DNA of 64,000 nucleotides from Acidovorax radicis N35 (GTDB taxonomy: Bacteria; Pseudomonadota; Gammaproteobacteria; Burkholderiales; Burkholderiaceae_C), in NCBI RefSeq assembly GCF_000204195.1, contig NZ_AFBG01000003.1:124001-188000 (forward strand), written 5' to 3'. The notes beneath the pieces are model-generated. The model searched no databases and was not told the DNA's origin. It worked only from the letters and a program-made list of their open reading frames with translations. Of this stretch, positions 1 through 8,670 are shown in pieces. The first letter of the stretch is position 1. Every line of letters begins with the position of its first letter. A program made the position numbers and the translations under genes.

Positions 1-2166
1 GTGGGCGACCCGAAGCAGAGCATCTACCGCTTTCGCCGCGCCGAGCCGCAGGTGTTCATCGCCGCGCAGGCTTTTGTGCGCGATGGGCTGGGGGGCGACC
101 TGCTCAGCTGCGACCACACCCGCCGCAACGCCACGGGCGTGATCGCCGCCGTGAACCACGTGATGGGCACGGCGCAGGCGCAGCACGAGACCACGGGTTT
201 TCGCGACCACACCACCGAGTCGACCGACCCGGGCACCTTGCTGCGCCTGCCGGCCATCCTGCCCGCTGATGCCGACGATGGCCCCGGCAACGACCCCATG
301 GCCTGGCGCGACAGCCTGACCGAGCCACGCCACGAGGCCGAAGAAACCCAGCGCATGCGCGAATGCACGCAGGCTGCCGCCTGGGTGGCGGCGCAGATTG
401 CTGCGGGTACGCCGCCGAACGAAGTGCTGGTGCTGGCCCGCAAGCGCGACCGGCTTGCGGCCATGCAAGACGCCCTGCGCGCCTTGCATTTGCCCTGTGT
501 GCAGCCCGAAAAGGCCGATCTGTTCGACGCGCCCGAGGTGCAGGACATCGTGGCGCTGCTGGATGCCCTGGTTTCCACCGGGCACGACCTCTCGCTGGCG
601 CGTGCGCTCAAGTCGCCACTGTTTGGCCTGGGCGACGAGGCCTTGGTGGCCTTGGCGAAGCTGCGCCGCCAGCCAGAGCACGCGGGCACTAGTTGGTTCG
701 ATTTGCTACAAAAAAGTGAGCTAATGGCGCTTGATAAACAAGCGCTAGCGGCCAATTTGGCCCAATACAAAGCCTGGGTGGACGCCTTACCACCGCACGA
801 CGCGCTGCATGCCATCTACCAGCATGGCGACGTGCTGGCCCGCTTTGCCGCTGCCACGCCCGCCGCGCAGCGCATGGCGGTGCTGGCCAACCTGCGCGCG
901 CTGCTGTCGGCCGCGCTGCAGCACGACGGTGGCCGCTACCTCACGCCCTATGCCTTTGTGCGTGCCATGAAGAAGGGCGGCGTGCGTGCGCCTGGCCGGG
1001 TGGATGCGCAGGCGGTGCGCCTGCTCACCGTGCACGGCGCCAAGGGGCTGGAGGCGCGCTGCGTGCTGCTGCTCGACACCGACACCCGCCCACAAAAGGC
1101 CGAGACCATGGGCGTGCTGGTGGACTGGCCCGGCGAAAAGACCGAACCCGCAGGTTTTGTCTTTCTGGCCAGCGAATCCAGCCCGCCCCCCAGCGCCGAA
1201 GCCGCCCTGGCCGCCGAGCAACAGGCCCGTCAGCGCGAAGAGCTCAACATGCTGTACGTGGCCATGACACGCGCCAAACATTGCCTGGCACTGTCGTCCG
1301 TGCTGCCCAGCGTGTCAGCGCCCGGCAGTTGGTGGAACCGGCTGGCACCCTTGGTTGCGGATGCGCAGGGGTTGGACGAGGTCGTTGAAGTCGATGGGGT
1401 TGCAGCGAGGACGGGCAGCATGCACGACCAATTCACGCTGGCCGAGTTGCCTGTGCTTCCTGCCGAACTGCGCACTACTCTCCGGGTGGTGGAAGAAGGC
1501 ACTGATCCGGCCGACCCGGAGGCATCGTTGTCCAGCCCTGCATCGCGCCTGGGCGAGGCCATGCACCAGTTGCTGGAGCAGGCCGGCGTGGCAGGTGTTT
1601 CGCTGATGGAACTGCGCGCCCAGGGCTGGCCGGCAGCCCGCGTAGCGCGGCTGGCGCAGGACTTCGACATCACCGTGGGCGCCGCGCGGGTTGCAGCCCA
1701 GACGGCACAGCGCATCCTGGCGGGCGAAGGCGCCTGGGCCTGGGATGCCACGGTGGTGGACACCGCCATCAACGAAGCACCCCTGCGCTACCAGGGCCAA
1801 AGCCTGCGCATCGACCGACTGGTGCACTGTCACCAGCCACCCGAGCGTGTGGGCTGGTGGGTGCTGGACTACAAAAGTGCCGCCGAGCCCGAGCGCCAGC
1901 CCGCACTGCTGGCGCAGTTGCAGCGCTACCGCAGCGCCGTGCGGGGGCAGGCGCCTGGCGAACCCGTGCGCGCGGCTTTCCTCACGGGCGACGGGCGCCT
2001 GGTGCTGGTGCCGGAGATATCCCTTGCCGGGCCTGGCGTGCAGCCAGTCACCGAGGCGGCTCTGCGGCATACTCTCGCCCCCGCCGCGCAGGAACCGAAG
2101 ACCGCATCGCCGCCCCCGCCGCAGAGGCCCGGCGCTGACGATTCGCTCCAGGGTTCCTTGTTCTGA
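1..2166 (+). CDS. AddA/RecB-type UvrD-like helicase-nuclease, 3' part
   Basis: ATP-dependent exonuclease subunit of the AddA/RecB class, acting in processing of double-strand breaks for recombination. Only the last 721 residues lie in the window, and the frame is already open at base 1, so the GTG there is not the real start. Helicase motif III (GDPKQSIYRFRRAEP) opens the visible part; motif V (LLTVHGAKGLE, about residue 340) and motif VI (LNMLYVAMTRAK, about residue 413) follow. A PD-(D/E)XK nuclease signature sits near the C-terminus (LRIDRL about residue 603, then VLDYKS about residue 622). The Walker A region must lie upstream, probably beside an AddB-like partner. Residues about 234-252 are encoded by a copy of the dispersed hairpin repeat. 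The family is clear; whether it is strictly AddA or a related fused form cannot be decided without the N-terminal half. Confidence 0.9.
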   Translation: MGDPKQSIYRFRRAEPQVFIAAQAFVRDGLGGDLLSCDHTRRNATGVIAAVNHVMGTAQAQHETTGFRDHTTESTDPGTLLRLPAILPADADDGPGNDPMAWRDSLTEPRHEAEETQRMRECTQAAAWVAAQIAAGTPPNEVLVLARKRDRLAAMQDALRALHLPCVQPEKADLFDAPEVQDIVALLDALVSTGHDLSLARALKSPLFGLGDEALVALAKLRRQPEHAGTSWFDLLQKSELMALDKQALAANLAQYKAWVDALPPHDALHAIYQHGDVLARFAAATPAAQRMAVLANLRALLSAALQHDGGRYLTPYAFVRAMKKGGVRAPGRVDAQAVRLLTVHGAKGLEARCVLLLDTDTRPQKAETMGVLVDWPGEKTEPAGFVFLASESSPPPSAEAALAAEQQARQREELNMLYVAMTRAKHCLALSSVLPSVSAPGSWWNRLAPLVADAQGLDEVVEVDGVAARTGSMHDQFTLAELPVLPAELRTTLRVVEEGTDPADPEASLSSPASRLGEAMHQLLEQAGVAGVSLMELRAQGWPAARVARLAQDFDITVGAARVAAQTAQRILAGEGAWAWDATVVDTAINEAPLRYQGQSLRIDRLVHCHQPPERVGWWVLDYKSAAEPERQPALLAQLQRYRSAVRGQAPGEPVRAAFLTGDGRLVLVPEISLAGPGVQPVTEAALRHTLAPAAQEPKTASPPPPQRPGADDSLQGSLF
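700..757 (-). repeat. Dispersed hairpin repeat, copy inside the addA-like gene
   Basis: Reverse-orientation copy of the AGCGCTT hairpin repeat, with arms GGCGCTTG and CAAGCGCT. It is read in frame as about 19 residues (SWFDLLQKSELMALDKQALA) between two helicase regions, so it acts as a coding insertion and not as a disruption. Confidence 0.75.
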
Positions 2167-2221
2167 CGGTCATTCCGATTTCCAAGTCCGACAGGCTCCT
2201 GCCCCCTCCAAAGGTTTTCCC

Positions 2222-3577
2222 ATGAATGTTGCTGTTCCTCCCGCCCCCGATACCGTGGCCGACCTGCGCTGCGATGTCGCCATCGTGGGCGGAGGCCCTG
2301 CCGGGCTCATGGCCGCCGAAGTGCTGGCGCAAGCGGGCGTGGTGGTCCATCTGTTCGACGCCATGCCCTCGGTGGGGCGCAAGTTCCTGCTGGCCGGCAA
2401 AGGGGGGCTGAACCTCACGCACTCCGAGCCCCATGCGCCGTTTGCCACCCGTTTTGCAGAGCGCCAGCCGCAGGTTGAACCCTGGCTCACCGCGTTTGGC
2501 GGGCCCGAGATCCGCGCCTGGGCGCAGGGGCTGGGGGTGGAGACCTTTGTGGGCACATCGGGCCGGGTTTTTCCCTCCGACATGAAAGCAGCGCCGTTGC
2601 TGCGCGCCTGGCTGCAGCGCTTGCGGGGGCAGGGTGTGTTGTTCCACATGCGGCACCGCTGGCTGGGTTGGGCGGGCGATGGTGCGCTGCGCTTTGCCGC
2701 GCCATCCGGCGACGACAGGGTGGTGCATGCGCGCGCCGTGGTGCTGGCGCTGGGCGGGGGAAGCTGGGCACGCCTGGGTTCGGACGGCGCCTGGGTGCCC
2801 TTTCTGGCCGAGCGCGGGATTGCCGTGGCACCGCTGCGCCCCGCCAATTGCGGTTTCGACGTGCTGCGTGGTGACGTGCCTGCGGGCGAGACGCGCCGCG
2901 CGTTCCTGCAGGAACTCATTGGCCGCACGCCTGAGCCCGCTACAGGCTGGACGCCCCACTTTGCCGAGCGTTTTGCGGGCCAGCCCTTCAAGACGGTGGC
3001 GCTCGCATTGAGCGACAGCCAGGGCCGCACCTTCAGCCGGCGGGGCGAATTCGTGGCCACCGCGACGGGCGTCGAGGGCAGCCTGGTCTATGCCGCGTCG
3101 CACCTGCTGCGCGACGAGATCGAGGCGCACGGCCATGCCACTTTCCATCTGGATTTGCTGCCCGACCACACGCCCGAACGCGTGCTGGTGGAGGTGCGCC
3201 ATCCACGCGGATCACGCTCGTTGTCCAGCCACCTCAAGAGCCGCTTGGGGCTGGATGGCATCAAGGCGGGCATCCTGTACGAACACCTGGGCAAGGACGG
3301 TGTGAACGACCCGGTGGTGCTGGCCCATGCGATCAAGGCACTGCCGATCACGGTGATTGCCGCTCGCCCTCTGGACGAGGCCATCAGCACCGCAGGCGGC
3401 GTGGCTTTTGAAGCGCTCGATGCCCACCTCATGGCCACCGCTGCACCCGGCGTGTTCTGCGCGGGCGAAATGCTGGACTGGGAGGCTCCCACAGGGGGCT
3501 ACTTGATCACGGCCAGCATGGCCAGCGGCCGCGTGGCGGGCGAGGGCGCGCTGCGCTGGCTGGCGCAAGGCGCTTAA
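2222..3577 (+). CDS. HI0933-family NAD(P)/FAD-dependent oxidoreductase
   Basis: A 451-residue cytoplasmic flavoprotein of the HI0933/BaiN-like family (TIGR03862-type). The FAD-binding Rossmann motif is VAIVGGGPAGLMAAE near residue 20, followed by the family-typical GRKFLLAGKGGLNLTHSE, which contacts FAD. A second glycine-rich stretch (VLALGGGSWARLGSDG) lies mid-protein and the C-terminal GEMLDWEAPTGGYLITAS completes the flavin site. The start is the ATG 56 bases after the helicase stop; a longer open frame continues upstream inside the helicase gene but has no family similarity. The physiological substrate is unknown in this branch; BaiN-type members reduce bile-acid intermediates but that cannot be transferred here. 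Confidence 0.9.
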   Translation: MNVAVPPAPDTVADLRCDVAIVGGGPAGLMAAEVLAQAGVVVHLFDAMPSVGRKFLLAGKGGLNLTHSEPHAPFATRFAERQPQVEPWLTAFGGPEIRAWAQGLGVETFVGTSGRVFPSDMKAAPLLRAWLQRLRGQGVLFHMRHRWLGWAGDGALRFAAPSGDDRVVHARAVVLALGGGSWARLGSDGAWVPFLAERGIAVAPLRPANCGFDVLRGDVPAGETRRAFLQELIGRTPEPATGWTPHFAERFAGQPFKTVALALSDSQGRTFSRRGEFVATATGVEGSLVYAASHLLRDEIEAHGHATFHLDLLPDHTPERVLVEVRHPRGSRSLSSHLKSRLGLDGIKAGILYEHLGKDGVNDPVVLAHAIKALPITVIAARPLDEAISTAGGVAFEALDAHLMATAAPGVFCAGEMLDWEAPTGGYLITASMASGRVAGEGALRWLAQGA

Positions 3578-3642
3578 AGAAGACCTGCCGTCAGCACCTG
3601 GCGCACTGTCAACGCCAGTGCCACCGTGGATCCGGCTTTACC

Positions 3643-3695
3643 GGTCCACTGGAGGCGTCCCCTTTCGGGGGGAAGGCGCGAAGCGTCTCAGGGGG
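3643..3695 (-). repeat. GC-rich extragenic repeat abutting a stop codon, copy 1
   Basis: Read on the minus strand it begins CCCCCTGAGACGCTTCGCG and continues through CCTTCCCCCC to a complementary GGGG tract. It directly follows the TGA stop of the minus-strand gene ending at 3696. A second copy at 19270-19330 follows the moeA stop in the same arrangement. Confidence 0.7.
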
Positions 3696-4415
3696 TCAGA
3701 ACTTGGCGCGGTAGTACAGCATGGGCCCGCCTTTGCGCGCCCGCAGCACCAGTCGCGATCCGCCCTGCAATTGCACGCCCACAGCCCCAAACTCGGGCAC
3801 CAGCCCTCCGGTGCGGGAGGATGCCCACTGCACCTCCATCCGGGTTCCGTACATCGGCGGCTGAGACTGCCAGATCATGCCCATGGCATCCTGAGGCTGG
3901 CTCCATTGGGGCGCGCGCGCCCAGGCCGTGATGTCCAGATGGTGCCCGCTGTCGAGGCGGGACCGCCAGCGCACCCCCAGGTCCAAACTCGCGGGCACCA
4001 TAGCGCCCGCTGTGAGGGGGGCTGCGCCAGCAGATGGGGCGGGTGCGGTCATGCCCAGCAGCAGCCCGAAACTGCTCCGCGCATCGGGCGATGAGAGCGA
4101 TTCGGGCGAACCTGGCGTGAACCAGCGTGTCATGCCGATCTGCTGTGTGCTGTGGACGCTGCTGCCCGTGTGGACCGCTCCCGTCGTCTGCCAGAAAGGT
4201 GCCTCACCCAGGCTGGGCAGCACGACACTGTTCAATTCATAGGTGGATGAAGACCGGATGCTGGCTTCTTGTTGCAAACTGGCCCAGGCTTCGTCGGCAA
4301 ACCGAAGACCGCGCGGATCGGCTCCCCATGCTGCACTGGCTGTTGCAAGACTCAAACCGACCGCCAGCGCGCCATGGCGGTAAGGAATCACTGGCGAAGT
4401 TCGGCGGGTCGACAT
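3696..4415 (-). CDS. Secreted protein of unknown function
   Basis: A 239-residue protein not recognised as any family. The ATG at 4415 gives a good Sec signal peptide (basic MSTRRTSPVIPYRHG, hydrophobic ALAVGLSLATA, then SAAWGADP as cleavage area). The remainder is rich in Ser, Gly, Ala and aromatic residues and ends in alternating hydrophobic/polar stretches (LDITAWARA, RLVLRARKGGPMLYYRAKF) with a C-terminal Phe, the pattern of an outer-membrane beta-strand. It may be a small periplasmic or outer-membrane protein; that is inference. It lies downstream of the SRP RNA gene on the same strand. An upstream extension of the open frame runs through the SRP RNA and is rejected. Confidence 0.65.
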   Translation of the reverse strand: MSTRRTSPVIPYRHGALAVGLSLATASAAWGADPRGLRFADEAWASLQQEASIRSSSTYELNSVVLPSLGEAPFWQTTGAVHTGSSVHSTQQIGMTRWFTPGSPESLSSPDARSSFGLLLGMTAPAPSAGAAPLTAGAMVPASLDLGVRWRSRLDSGHHLDITAWARAPQWSQPQDAMGMIWQSQPPMYGTRMEVQWASSRTGGLVPEFGAVGVQLQGGSRLVLRARKGGPMLYYRAKF

Positions 4416-4648
4416 GGCAGCACCCGATGAAAATAAAGGATGAAGCGATGCAACAAAGTGTGCGCTTTCCACCGGGGTTGTGCAATCCGGCACACCGCAA
4501 AACGGTGTCGGACAGCGCTGACAGGAGGCCAAAGGCTGCCCTGGCCCGCAGGACAGATGTCGTGCCGAATGAAAGTGGGGAGGGGGTGGGCGCGAACATG
4601 GCGCCGGGACCATTGCGCAGGCGCGCAACGGCACCGAAAAAAGAAGTT

Positions 4649-4742
4649 GACGAGCCTTACCCCCGGCACTGACTCCACAGTTAGGGCTGCTTGGTTCCCC
4701 ACCTGACCCGGTTGGCCGCTTCACCATGCGGGGAGGCCCGTC
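4649..4742 (-). ncRNA. ffs: Signal recognition particle RNA (4.5S)
   Basis: Minus-strand sequence contains the conserved SRP core GGTCAGGTGGGGAACCAAGC followed by AGCCCTAACTGTG, matching the Ffh-binding domain (symmetric and asymmetric loops with the apical tetraloop region). The ends pair over eight bases (GACGGGCC with GGCTCGTC), and a T-rich stretch (CTTCTTTTTT) follows as terminator. The RNA binds Ffh to target nascent membrane proteins. A TACAAT box at 4750-4755 is correctly placed for a start at about 4743. It is divergent from dnaX, whose start is 99 bases away. Confidence 0.88.
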
Positions 4743-4749
4743 ACCTGAG

Positions 4750-4755
4750 ATTGTA
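4750..4755 (-). promoter_or_regulatory. -10 box of the SRP RNA gene
   Basis: TACAAT on the minus strand, seven bases before the predicted RNA 5' end. No convincing TTGACA-like -35 is seen at the usual spacing. Confidence 0.5.
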
Positions 4756-4840
4756 CGACGGATGCGGGTGCACTTTTCTGAACAGCCCCGTTGCCCGGGA
4801 TGCCGAAAGGACACCCGGCCCAGCCCGTAGAATCTGCCGG

Positions 4841-6859
4841 ATGTCCTACCTCGTGCTCGCCCGCAAGTACCGTCCCCGCAATTTCACCGAAATGGTGGGG
4901 CAGGAGCACGTGGTGCAGGCCTTGACCAACGCGCTCACCCAGCAGCGCCTGCACCACGCCTACCTGTTCACGGGCACGCGGGGCGTGGGCAAGACCACGG
5001 TGTCGCGCATTCTGGCCAAGTCCCTCAACTGCCAGGGGCCAGACGGGCAGGGCGGCATCACCGCCACGCCGTGTGGCGTCTGCTCGGCCTGCACAGACAT
5101 CGACAGCGGTCGCTTCCCCGACTACACCGAACTTGACGCGGCCTCCAACCGGGGTGTGGACGAGGTGCAGAGCCTGCTGGAACAGGCCGTCTATAAGCCT
5201 GTGCAAGGGCGCTTCAAGGTCTTCATGATCGACGAAGTGCACATGCTCACGAACACGGCGTTCAACGCCATGCTCAAGACGCTGGAAGAGCCGCCCGAGT
5301 ACCTCAAGTTTGTGCTGGCCACGACGGACCCGCAGAAGGTGCCGGTCACGGTGTTGAGTCGCTGCCTGCAGTTCAACCTGCGCCCCATGGCGCCAGAGAC
5401 CGTGTTGTCGCACCTCACGCAGGTGCTGGCGTCGGAGAACGTGTCGTCCGAGCCCCAGGCCCTGCGCCTGCTCTCGCGCGCCGCGCGGGGTTCCATGCGC
5501 GATGCGCTGTCGCTCACCGACCAGGCCATCGCCTTCGGCAGTGGCCAGTTGCAGGAAGCCGCCGTGCGCCAGATGTTGGGTGCGGTGGACCGTTCCTACG
5601 TGTTCCGGCTCATTGATGCGCTCGCCCAGGGCGACGGCAAGACCGTGGTGGAAACCTCGGACACGCTGCGCCTCAATGGCCTGTCGGCCGCCTCCACGCT
5701 GGAAGAAATGAGCGCCGTGCTGCAGCGCATGGCGGTGTTCCAGGCCGTGCCCCAAATGGCAGGCGCCGTGGATGCCGATGACCCCGAAGCGGCAGAAACA
5801 GCCCGCCTGGCTGCGTTGATGCCTGCCGACGAAACCCAGTTGCTCTACAGCCTGTGCTTGCACGGGCGTGGTGAACTGGGCCTGGCGCCGGATGAGTACG
5901 CGGCACTGACCATGGTCCTGCTGCGCTTGCTGGCGTTCAAGCCTTCGGGCGATTCGGCTGAAAAAAAAACTCTGACGCGGGCTGAAACCGCGTCTTCCGG
6001 TTCAGCAACGGCGGTTTCTGCGGCACCTGCCGCTGCGGCTGTCGCTGTGCCGGCGCCCGTGGTTCGAACGGGGGTGGCTCCTGCGCCGCAGGCTCTTCCG
6101 GTGGGCGCTGCGCCTGTGGCCCCGGCGCAAGCGGCTTCACCCGCAGCAGCGGTGGCAGCCGTAGTTGCGGCTGCAGGCTTGGCACCACCGGTGGTGCAAG
6201 ACCTGTCTTCCGAACCTGCCGATTCCTCTGAACCGCCTCCCTGGCCGGGCTCGGACGAGCCGGGCTCCGTGCCGCCTATGGGTTTAGCCGCCACGGTGCT
6301 CTCGGTGCGGACACCCGAGAGGTTTGAAAGAAATCAGCCTCCAGCGCAATATCAACAAGCGCAAGGCGCTCCTGAATTTGTAGCGATTCCGGTGCGTGAA
6401 TCGCCTGAGCCGGGTGAACGGCTGCAACCGCTGCCGCTCTCTGCCCCCACGCCCGTTTCTGCGCGCTATACGCCCACGGAAGAAGGCGATGTCTGGCACG
6501 CCACCGTGCGGCAGATGGTGGTGGCAGAGTCGATTACCGCCCTGGTGCGTGAGCTGGCCCTGCAGTCGCAACTGGTGGCGCGCGACGGGGGCCACTGGCT
6601 GCTGCGTGTGGAGCGTGAGTCCCTGAACCAGCCCACCGCACGCGAGCGCCTGCGCGCCGCGCTGGAGGCTGCCGGCCACGCCACCCAGATCACGGTGGAA
6701 GTGGGTGTTGTCATCGACAGCCCCGCCCGCCGCAACGCAGCTGCCGCTGCCGAGCGCCAGCGCCGCGCAGAAGAAATCGTGAACAACGATCCCTTCGTCC
6801 AATCGCTGATGCGTGACTACGGCGCGAGAATCGTGCCGGGCAGCATCAAGCCTGCATGA
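4841..6859 (+). CDS. dnaX: DNA polymerase III subunits gamma/tau
   Basis: Clamp-loader ATPase subunit, 672 residues. The P-loop GTRGVGKT lies at about 45-52, the zinc-binding cysteines at C64 and CGVCSAC, the Walker B-type DEVH follows (FMIDEVHMLT), and the SRC arginine finger lies in VTVLSRCLQF. After clamp-loader domain III (about residue 373) comes an Ala/Pro-rich linker of about 170 residues and then the tau-specific C-terminal domain that contacts the polymerase. The ATG at 4841 gives the canonical MSYLVLARKYRP start; an upstream frame from 4691 crosses the SRP RNA and is not used. dnaX-ybaB-recR is the standard gene order. A nine-adenine run at codons 374-377 may cause slippage to a gamma-length product. 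Confidence 0.96.
   Translation: MSYLVLARKYRPRNFTEMVGQEHVVQALTNALTQQRLHHAYLFTGTRGVGKTTVSRILAKSLNCQGPDGQGGITATPCGVCSACTDIDSGRFPDYTELDAASNRGVDEVQSLLEQAVYKPVQGRFKVFMIDEVHMLTNTAFNAMLKTLEEPPEYLKFVLATTDPQKVPVTVLSRCLQFNLRPMAPETVLSHLTQVLASENVSSEPQALRLLSRAARGSMRDALSLTDQAIAFGSGQLQEAAVRQMLGAVDRSYVFRLIDALAQGDGKTVVETSDTLRLNGLSAASTLEEMSAVLQRMAVFQAVPQMAGAVDADDPEAAETARLAALMPADETQLLYSLCLHGRGELGLAPDEYAALTMVLLRLLAFKPSGDSAEKKTLTRAETASSGSATAVSAAPAAAAVAVPAPVVRTGVAPAPQALPVGAAPVAPAQAASPAAAVAAVVAAAGLAPPVVQDLSSEPADSSEPPPWPGSDEPGSVPPMGLAATVLSVRTPERFERNQPPAQYQQAQGAPEFVAIPVRESPEPGERLQPLPLSAPTPVSARYTPTEEGDVWHATVRQMVVAESITALVRELALQSQLVARDGGHWLLRVERESLNQPTARERLRAALEAAGHATQITVEVGVVIDSPARRNAAAAAERQRRAEEIVNNDPFVQSLMRDYGARIVPGSIKPA
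5961..5969 (+). promoter_or_regulatory. A9 slippage tract in dnaX
   Basis: Nine consecutive A follow codon 373, at the boundary between the clamp-loader core and the tau linker. Gain of one A leads to a TGA after five further sense codons (AAC TCT GAC GCG GGC); loss of one A leads to CTC TGA. Either shift would give a protein of about 377-382 residues, the size expected for gamma. dnaX frameshifting (E. coli) and transcriptional slippage on A9 (Thermus) are established; use here is inferred. Confidence 0.55.
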
Positions 6860-6927
6860 TGACCCGCTGCACGCCCTCTCATTACGTACTTGTATCCAAC
6901 GATAGAAACTGAAAAGGAAACCACACC

Positions 6928-7260
6928 ATGTTCAACAAAGGACAACTCGCCGGCCTCATGAAGCAAGCCCAGGCGATGCAGGACAACCTCAAGAAGGCGC
7001 AGGATGAACTGGCCTTCATCGAGGTGGAAGGTGAATCGGGTGCTGGCCTGGTGAAGGTGCTGATGACCTGCAAACACGACGTCAAGCGCATCACCATCGA
7101 TCCGAGCCTGCTGGCCGAAGACAAGGACATGCTGGAAGACCTCGTGGCGGCGGCGTTCAATGCGGCGGTGCGCAAGGCGGAGGAAACTTCGGCGGAGAAG
7201 ATGGGCAAGCTGACGCAAGGGATGCCAGGCCTCCCCGGCGGCATGAAATTCCCCTTCTGA
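6928..7260 (+). CDS. ybaB: YbaB/EbfC nucleoid-associated protein
   Basis: A 110-residue DNA-binding protein of the YbaB/EbfC family that binds DNA as a tweezer-shaped dimer. The N-terminal helix carries the family signature ([20 protein letters not shown]), and the C-terminus ends in the typical Gly/Pro/Met tail ([12 protein letters not shown]). A clear ribosome-binding site (GAAAAGGAAA) precedes the ATG. It lies between dnaX and recR, its conserved position, and is probably co-transcribed with dnaX. Confidence 0.95.
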   Translation: MFNKGQLAGLMKQAQAMQDNLKKAQDELAFIEVEGESGAGLVKVLMTCKHDVKRITIDPSLLAEDKDMLEDLVAAAFNAAVRKAEETSAEKMGKLTQGMPGLPGGMKFPF

Positions 7261-7270
7261 GGCTGGCTAC

Positions 7271-7372
7271 CGAGCGGGCGATCTGCGTCGTTGGGCGGTG
7301 CTCGGAATCCTCGCGTACTTCAAGTACGTTCCGGTTCCTGTGCTCCGCCCGCCTAGCAGCTCATCCCGCTCG
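7271..7372. repeat. Long palindromic element, CTAGGCG/CAACGACGC family, copy 1
   Basis: About 100 bases folding on itself: outer arms CGAGCGGG (7271-7278) and CCCGCTCG (7365-7372), then GGGCGG/CCGCCC, and a central CGTACTT-C-AAGTACG (7314-7328). Conserved boxes on this strand are GCGTCGTTG (7285-7293) and CGCCTAG (7350-7356). The family has two further members at 37.4-37.7 kb and 38.7 kb. It occupies the ybaB-recR gap (7261-7553), which holds no gene. Confidence 0.75.
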
Positions 7373-7477
7373 CTACGCCCGTGAAGGCGGGGTGTGAATA
7401 CCGGGTTCAGCGAGACCTTTTTTGTTGTTTGTTCGTGGTGGAGAGCTTGCGAGGGGTGAAGCCTCTTCTCCACACAA

Positions 7478-7503
7478 CCGTTCGGGCTGAGCTTGTCGAA
7501 GCC
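7478..7503. repeat. Short extragenic repeat (CGTTCGGGCTGAGC type)
   Basis: CCGTTCGGGCTGAGC followed by TTGTCGAAGCC, a half-palindromic sequence (TTCG...CGAA) of a type I recall as common between genes in Comamonadaceae and other Proteobacteria. Only one copy is visible here, so the assignment rests on memory of the motif. Confidence 0.45.
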
Positions 7504-7553
7504 GTCCTGCCGCTACAAGCGCCCCAAGTTTTTCCAGATTTCCATCCCAACCA

Positions 7554-8144
7554 ATGTCCACCACCGATTCCCTCGACGTTTTGATCCAGGCGCTGCGCCG
7601 GTTGCCGGGGGTGGGGATCAAGTCTGCGCAGCGCATGGCGTTCCATCTGCTGCAGCACGACCGCGAGGGGGCGCAGGTGTTGTCGCAGGCGCTGCACGAG
7701 GCCGCGGGGTCGGTGCACCACTGTGCCCGCTGCCACACGTTCACTGAGGCCGAGGTGTGCAGCACCTGTCTGGACCCAGCGCGTGATGCCACGCGCCTGT
7801 GTGTGGTGGAAACGCCGGCAGACCAGTCGGCCCTGGAGCGCACGGGCGCGTTCAAGGGGCTTTATTTCGTGCTCATGGGGAGGCTCAGTCCGCTGGATGG
7901 CATCGGCCCCAAGGAGATTGGCCTGCAAAAGCTCATGGACCGGGCCACCGACGGCACCGTGCAGGAGGTCATCCTGGCGACCAATTTCAATGCCGAGGGC
8001 GAGGCCACGGCCCATGTGATCAGCGAGGCGCTCAAGAGCCGGGGGCTGCATGTGACACGGCTGGCGCGTGGTGTGCCCGTGGGCAGCGAGCTGGAGTATG
8101 TGGACCTGGGCACGATTGCGCATGCACTGGTGGACCGCCGGTAG
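7554..8144 (+). CDS. recR: Recombination mediator protein RecR
   Basis: A 196-residue protein that works with RecO to load RecA at gaps and breaks. Visible features are the helix-hairpin-helix ([17 protein letters not shown], about residues 14-30), a zinc finger (CARC at 57-60 with CSTC at 69-72), and a Toprim domain beginning LCVVETPAD with the acidic E/D residues, followed by [11 protein letters not shown]. Length and order match the family. It is the third gene of the dnaX-ybaB-recR block, separated from ybaB by a repeat-filled gap of 293 bases, so a separate promoter is possible. Confidence 0.97.
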   Translation: MSTTDSLDVLIQALRRLPGVGIKSAQRMAFHLLQHDREGAQVLSQALHEAAGSVHHCARCHTFTEAEVCSTCLDPARDATRLCVVETPADQSALERTGAFKGLYFVLMGRLSPLDGIGPKEIGLQKLMDRATDGTVQEVILATNFNAEGEATAHVISEALKSRGLHVTRLARGVPVGSELEYVDLGTIAHALVDRR

Positions 8145-8187
8145 TCAGTTCACGGAACCAGGGGTCCACGGCGGCTAGAATACTCAC

Positions 8188-8240
8188 AATTTAATAGCTG
8201 CTAGCGCTTATGTATCAAGCGCTGGAGCCCAAAAAGGCTT
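8188..8240 (-). repeat. Dispersed hairpin repeat, recR-MAPEG gap
   Basis: Reverse copy: TAATAGCTGCTAGCGCTT then an ATGTATC loop and AAGCGCTGGAGCC. Its AAAAAGG end lies 7-13 bases before the MAPEG start codon and may serve as that gene's ribosome-binding site. Confidence 0.8.
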
Positions 8241-8244
8241 AAAA

Positions 8245-8670
8245 ATGAATACCACCATGCATGTTGCACGGTTCACAGTGGCTTACTGGTGCGTGCTGAT
8301 CGCGGCCCTGCTTCCCATTGGCTGCGCCTGGCTCGCCAAGAGCGGCAGCCTGGGCAAGTCGCGCAAGGACGGCGGTTTTGACAACCACGATCCCCGCGCC
8401 TGGATGGCCCGGCAGACGGACTGGCGGGCCCGCGCCAATGCGGCGCAGGCCAACAGTTTCGAGGCCTTGCCGTTCTTCATCGGTGCCGTGATCATTGCGC
8501 ACCTGCTGGGGGCGGGGCAGACGTTGCTGGACATCCTGGCGCTTTTGTATGTGATGCTGCGCATCTTCTACATCATGATGTACGTGTCCGACATGCCCAC
8601 CGTGCGCAGTGCGGTCTGGGCCGGGGCGCTGCTGGTCAACATTGGCATCCTGTTTCTCGGCTACCGCTGA
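8245..8670 (+). CDS. MAPEG-family membrane protein
   Basis: A 141-residue inner-membrane protein with four predicted transmembrane helices (about residues 9-28, 60-80, 85-105 and 120-138). The family signature is seen in RANAAQANSFEALPFFIGAVI, where the Arg/Asn/Glu residues correspond to the glutathione-binding region of MAPEG proteins, and in the LLYVMLRIFYIMMYV helix. MAPEG members are glutathione-dependent enzymes of eicosanoid metabolism in animals; the bacterial role is not established. The gene stands alone after recR. Confidence 0.85.
   Translation: MNTTMHVARFTVAYWCVLIAALLPIGCAWLAKSGSLGKSRKDGGFDNHDPRAWMARQTDWRARANAAQANSFEALPFFIGAVIIAHLLGAGQTLLDILALLYVMLRIFYIMMYVSDMPTVRSAVWAGALLVNIGILFLGYR

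Noticed and set aside
1..3. GTG at the first base as the start of the helicase-nuclease gene
   Set aside because: The protein begins in helicase motif III, so the real start must be upstream of the window.
4691..4840. Upstream extension of dnaX by 50 residues
   Set aside because: It overlaps the SRP RNA and its promoter, and the start at 4841 gives the conserved DnaX N-terminus.
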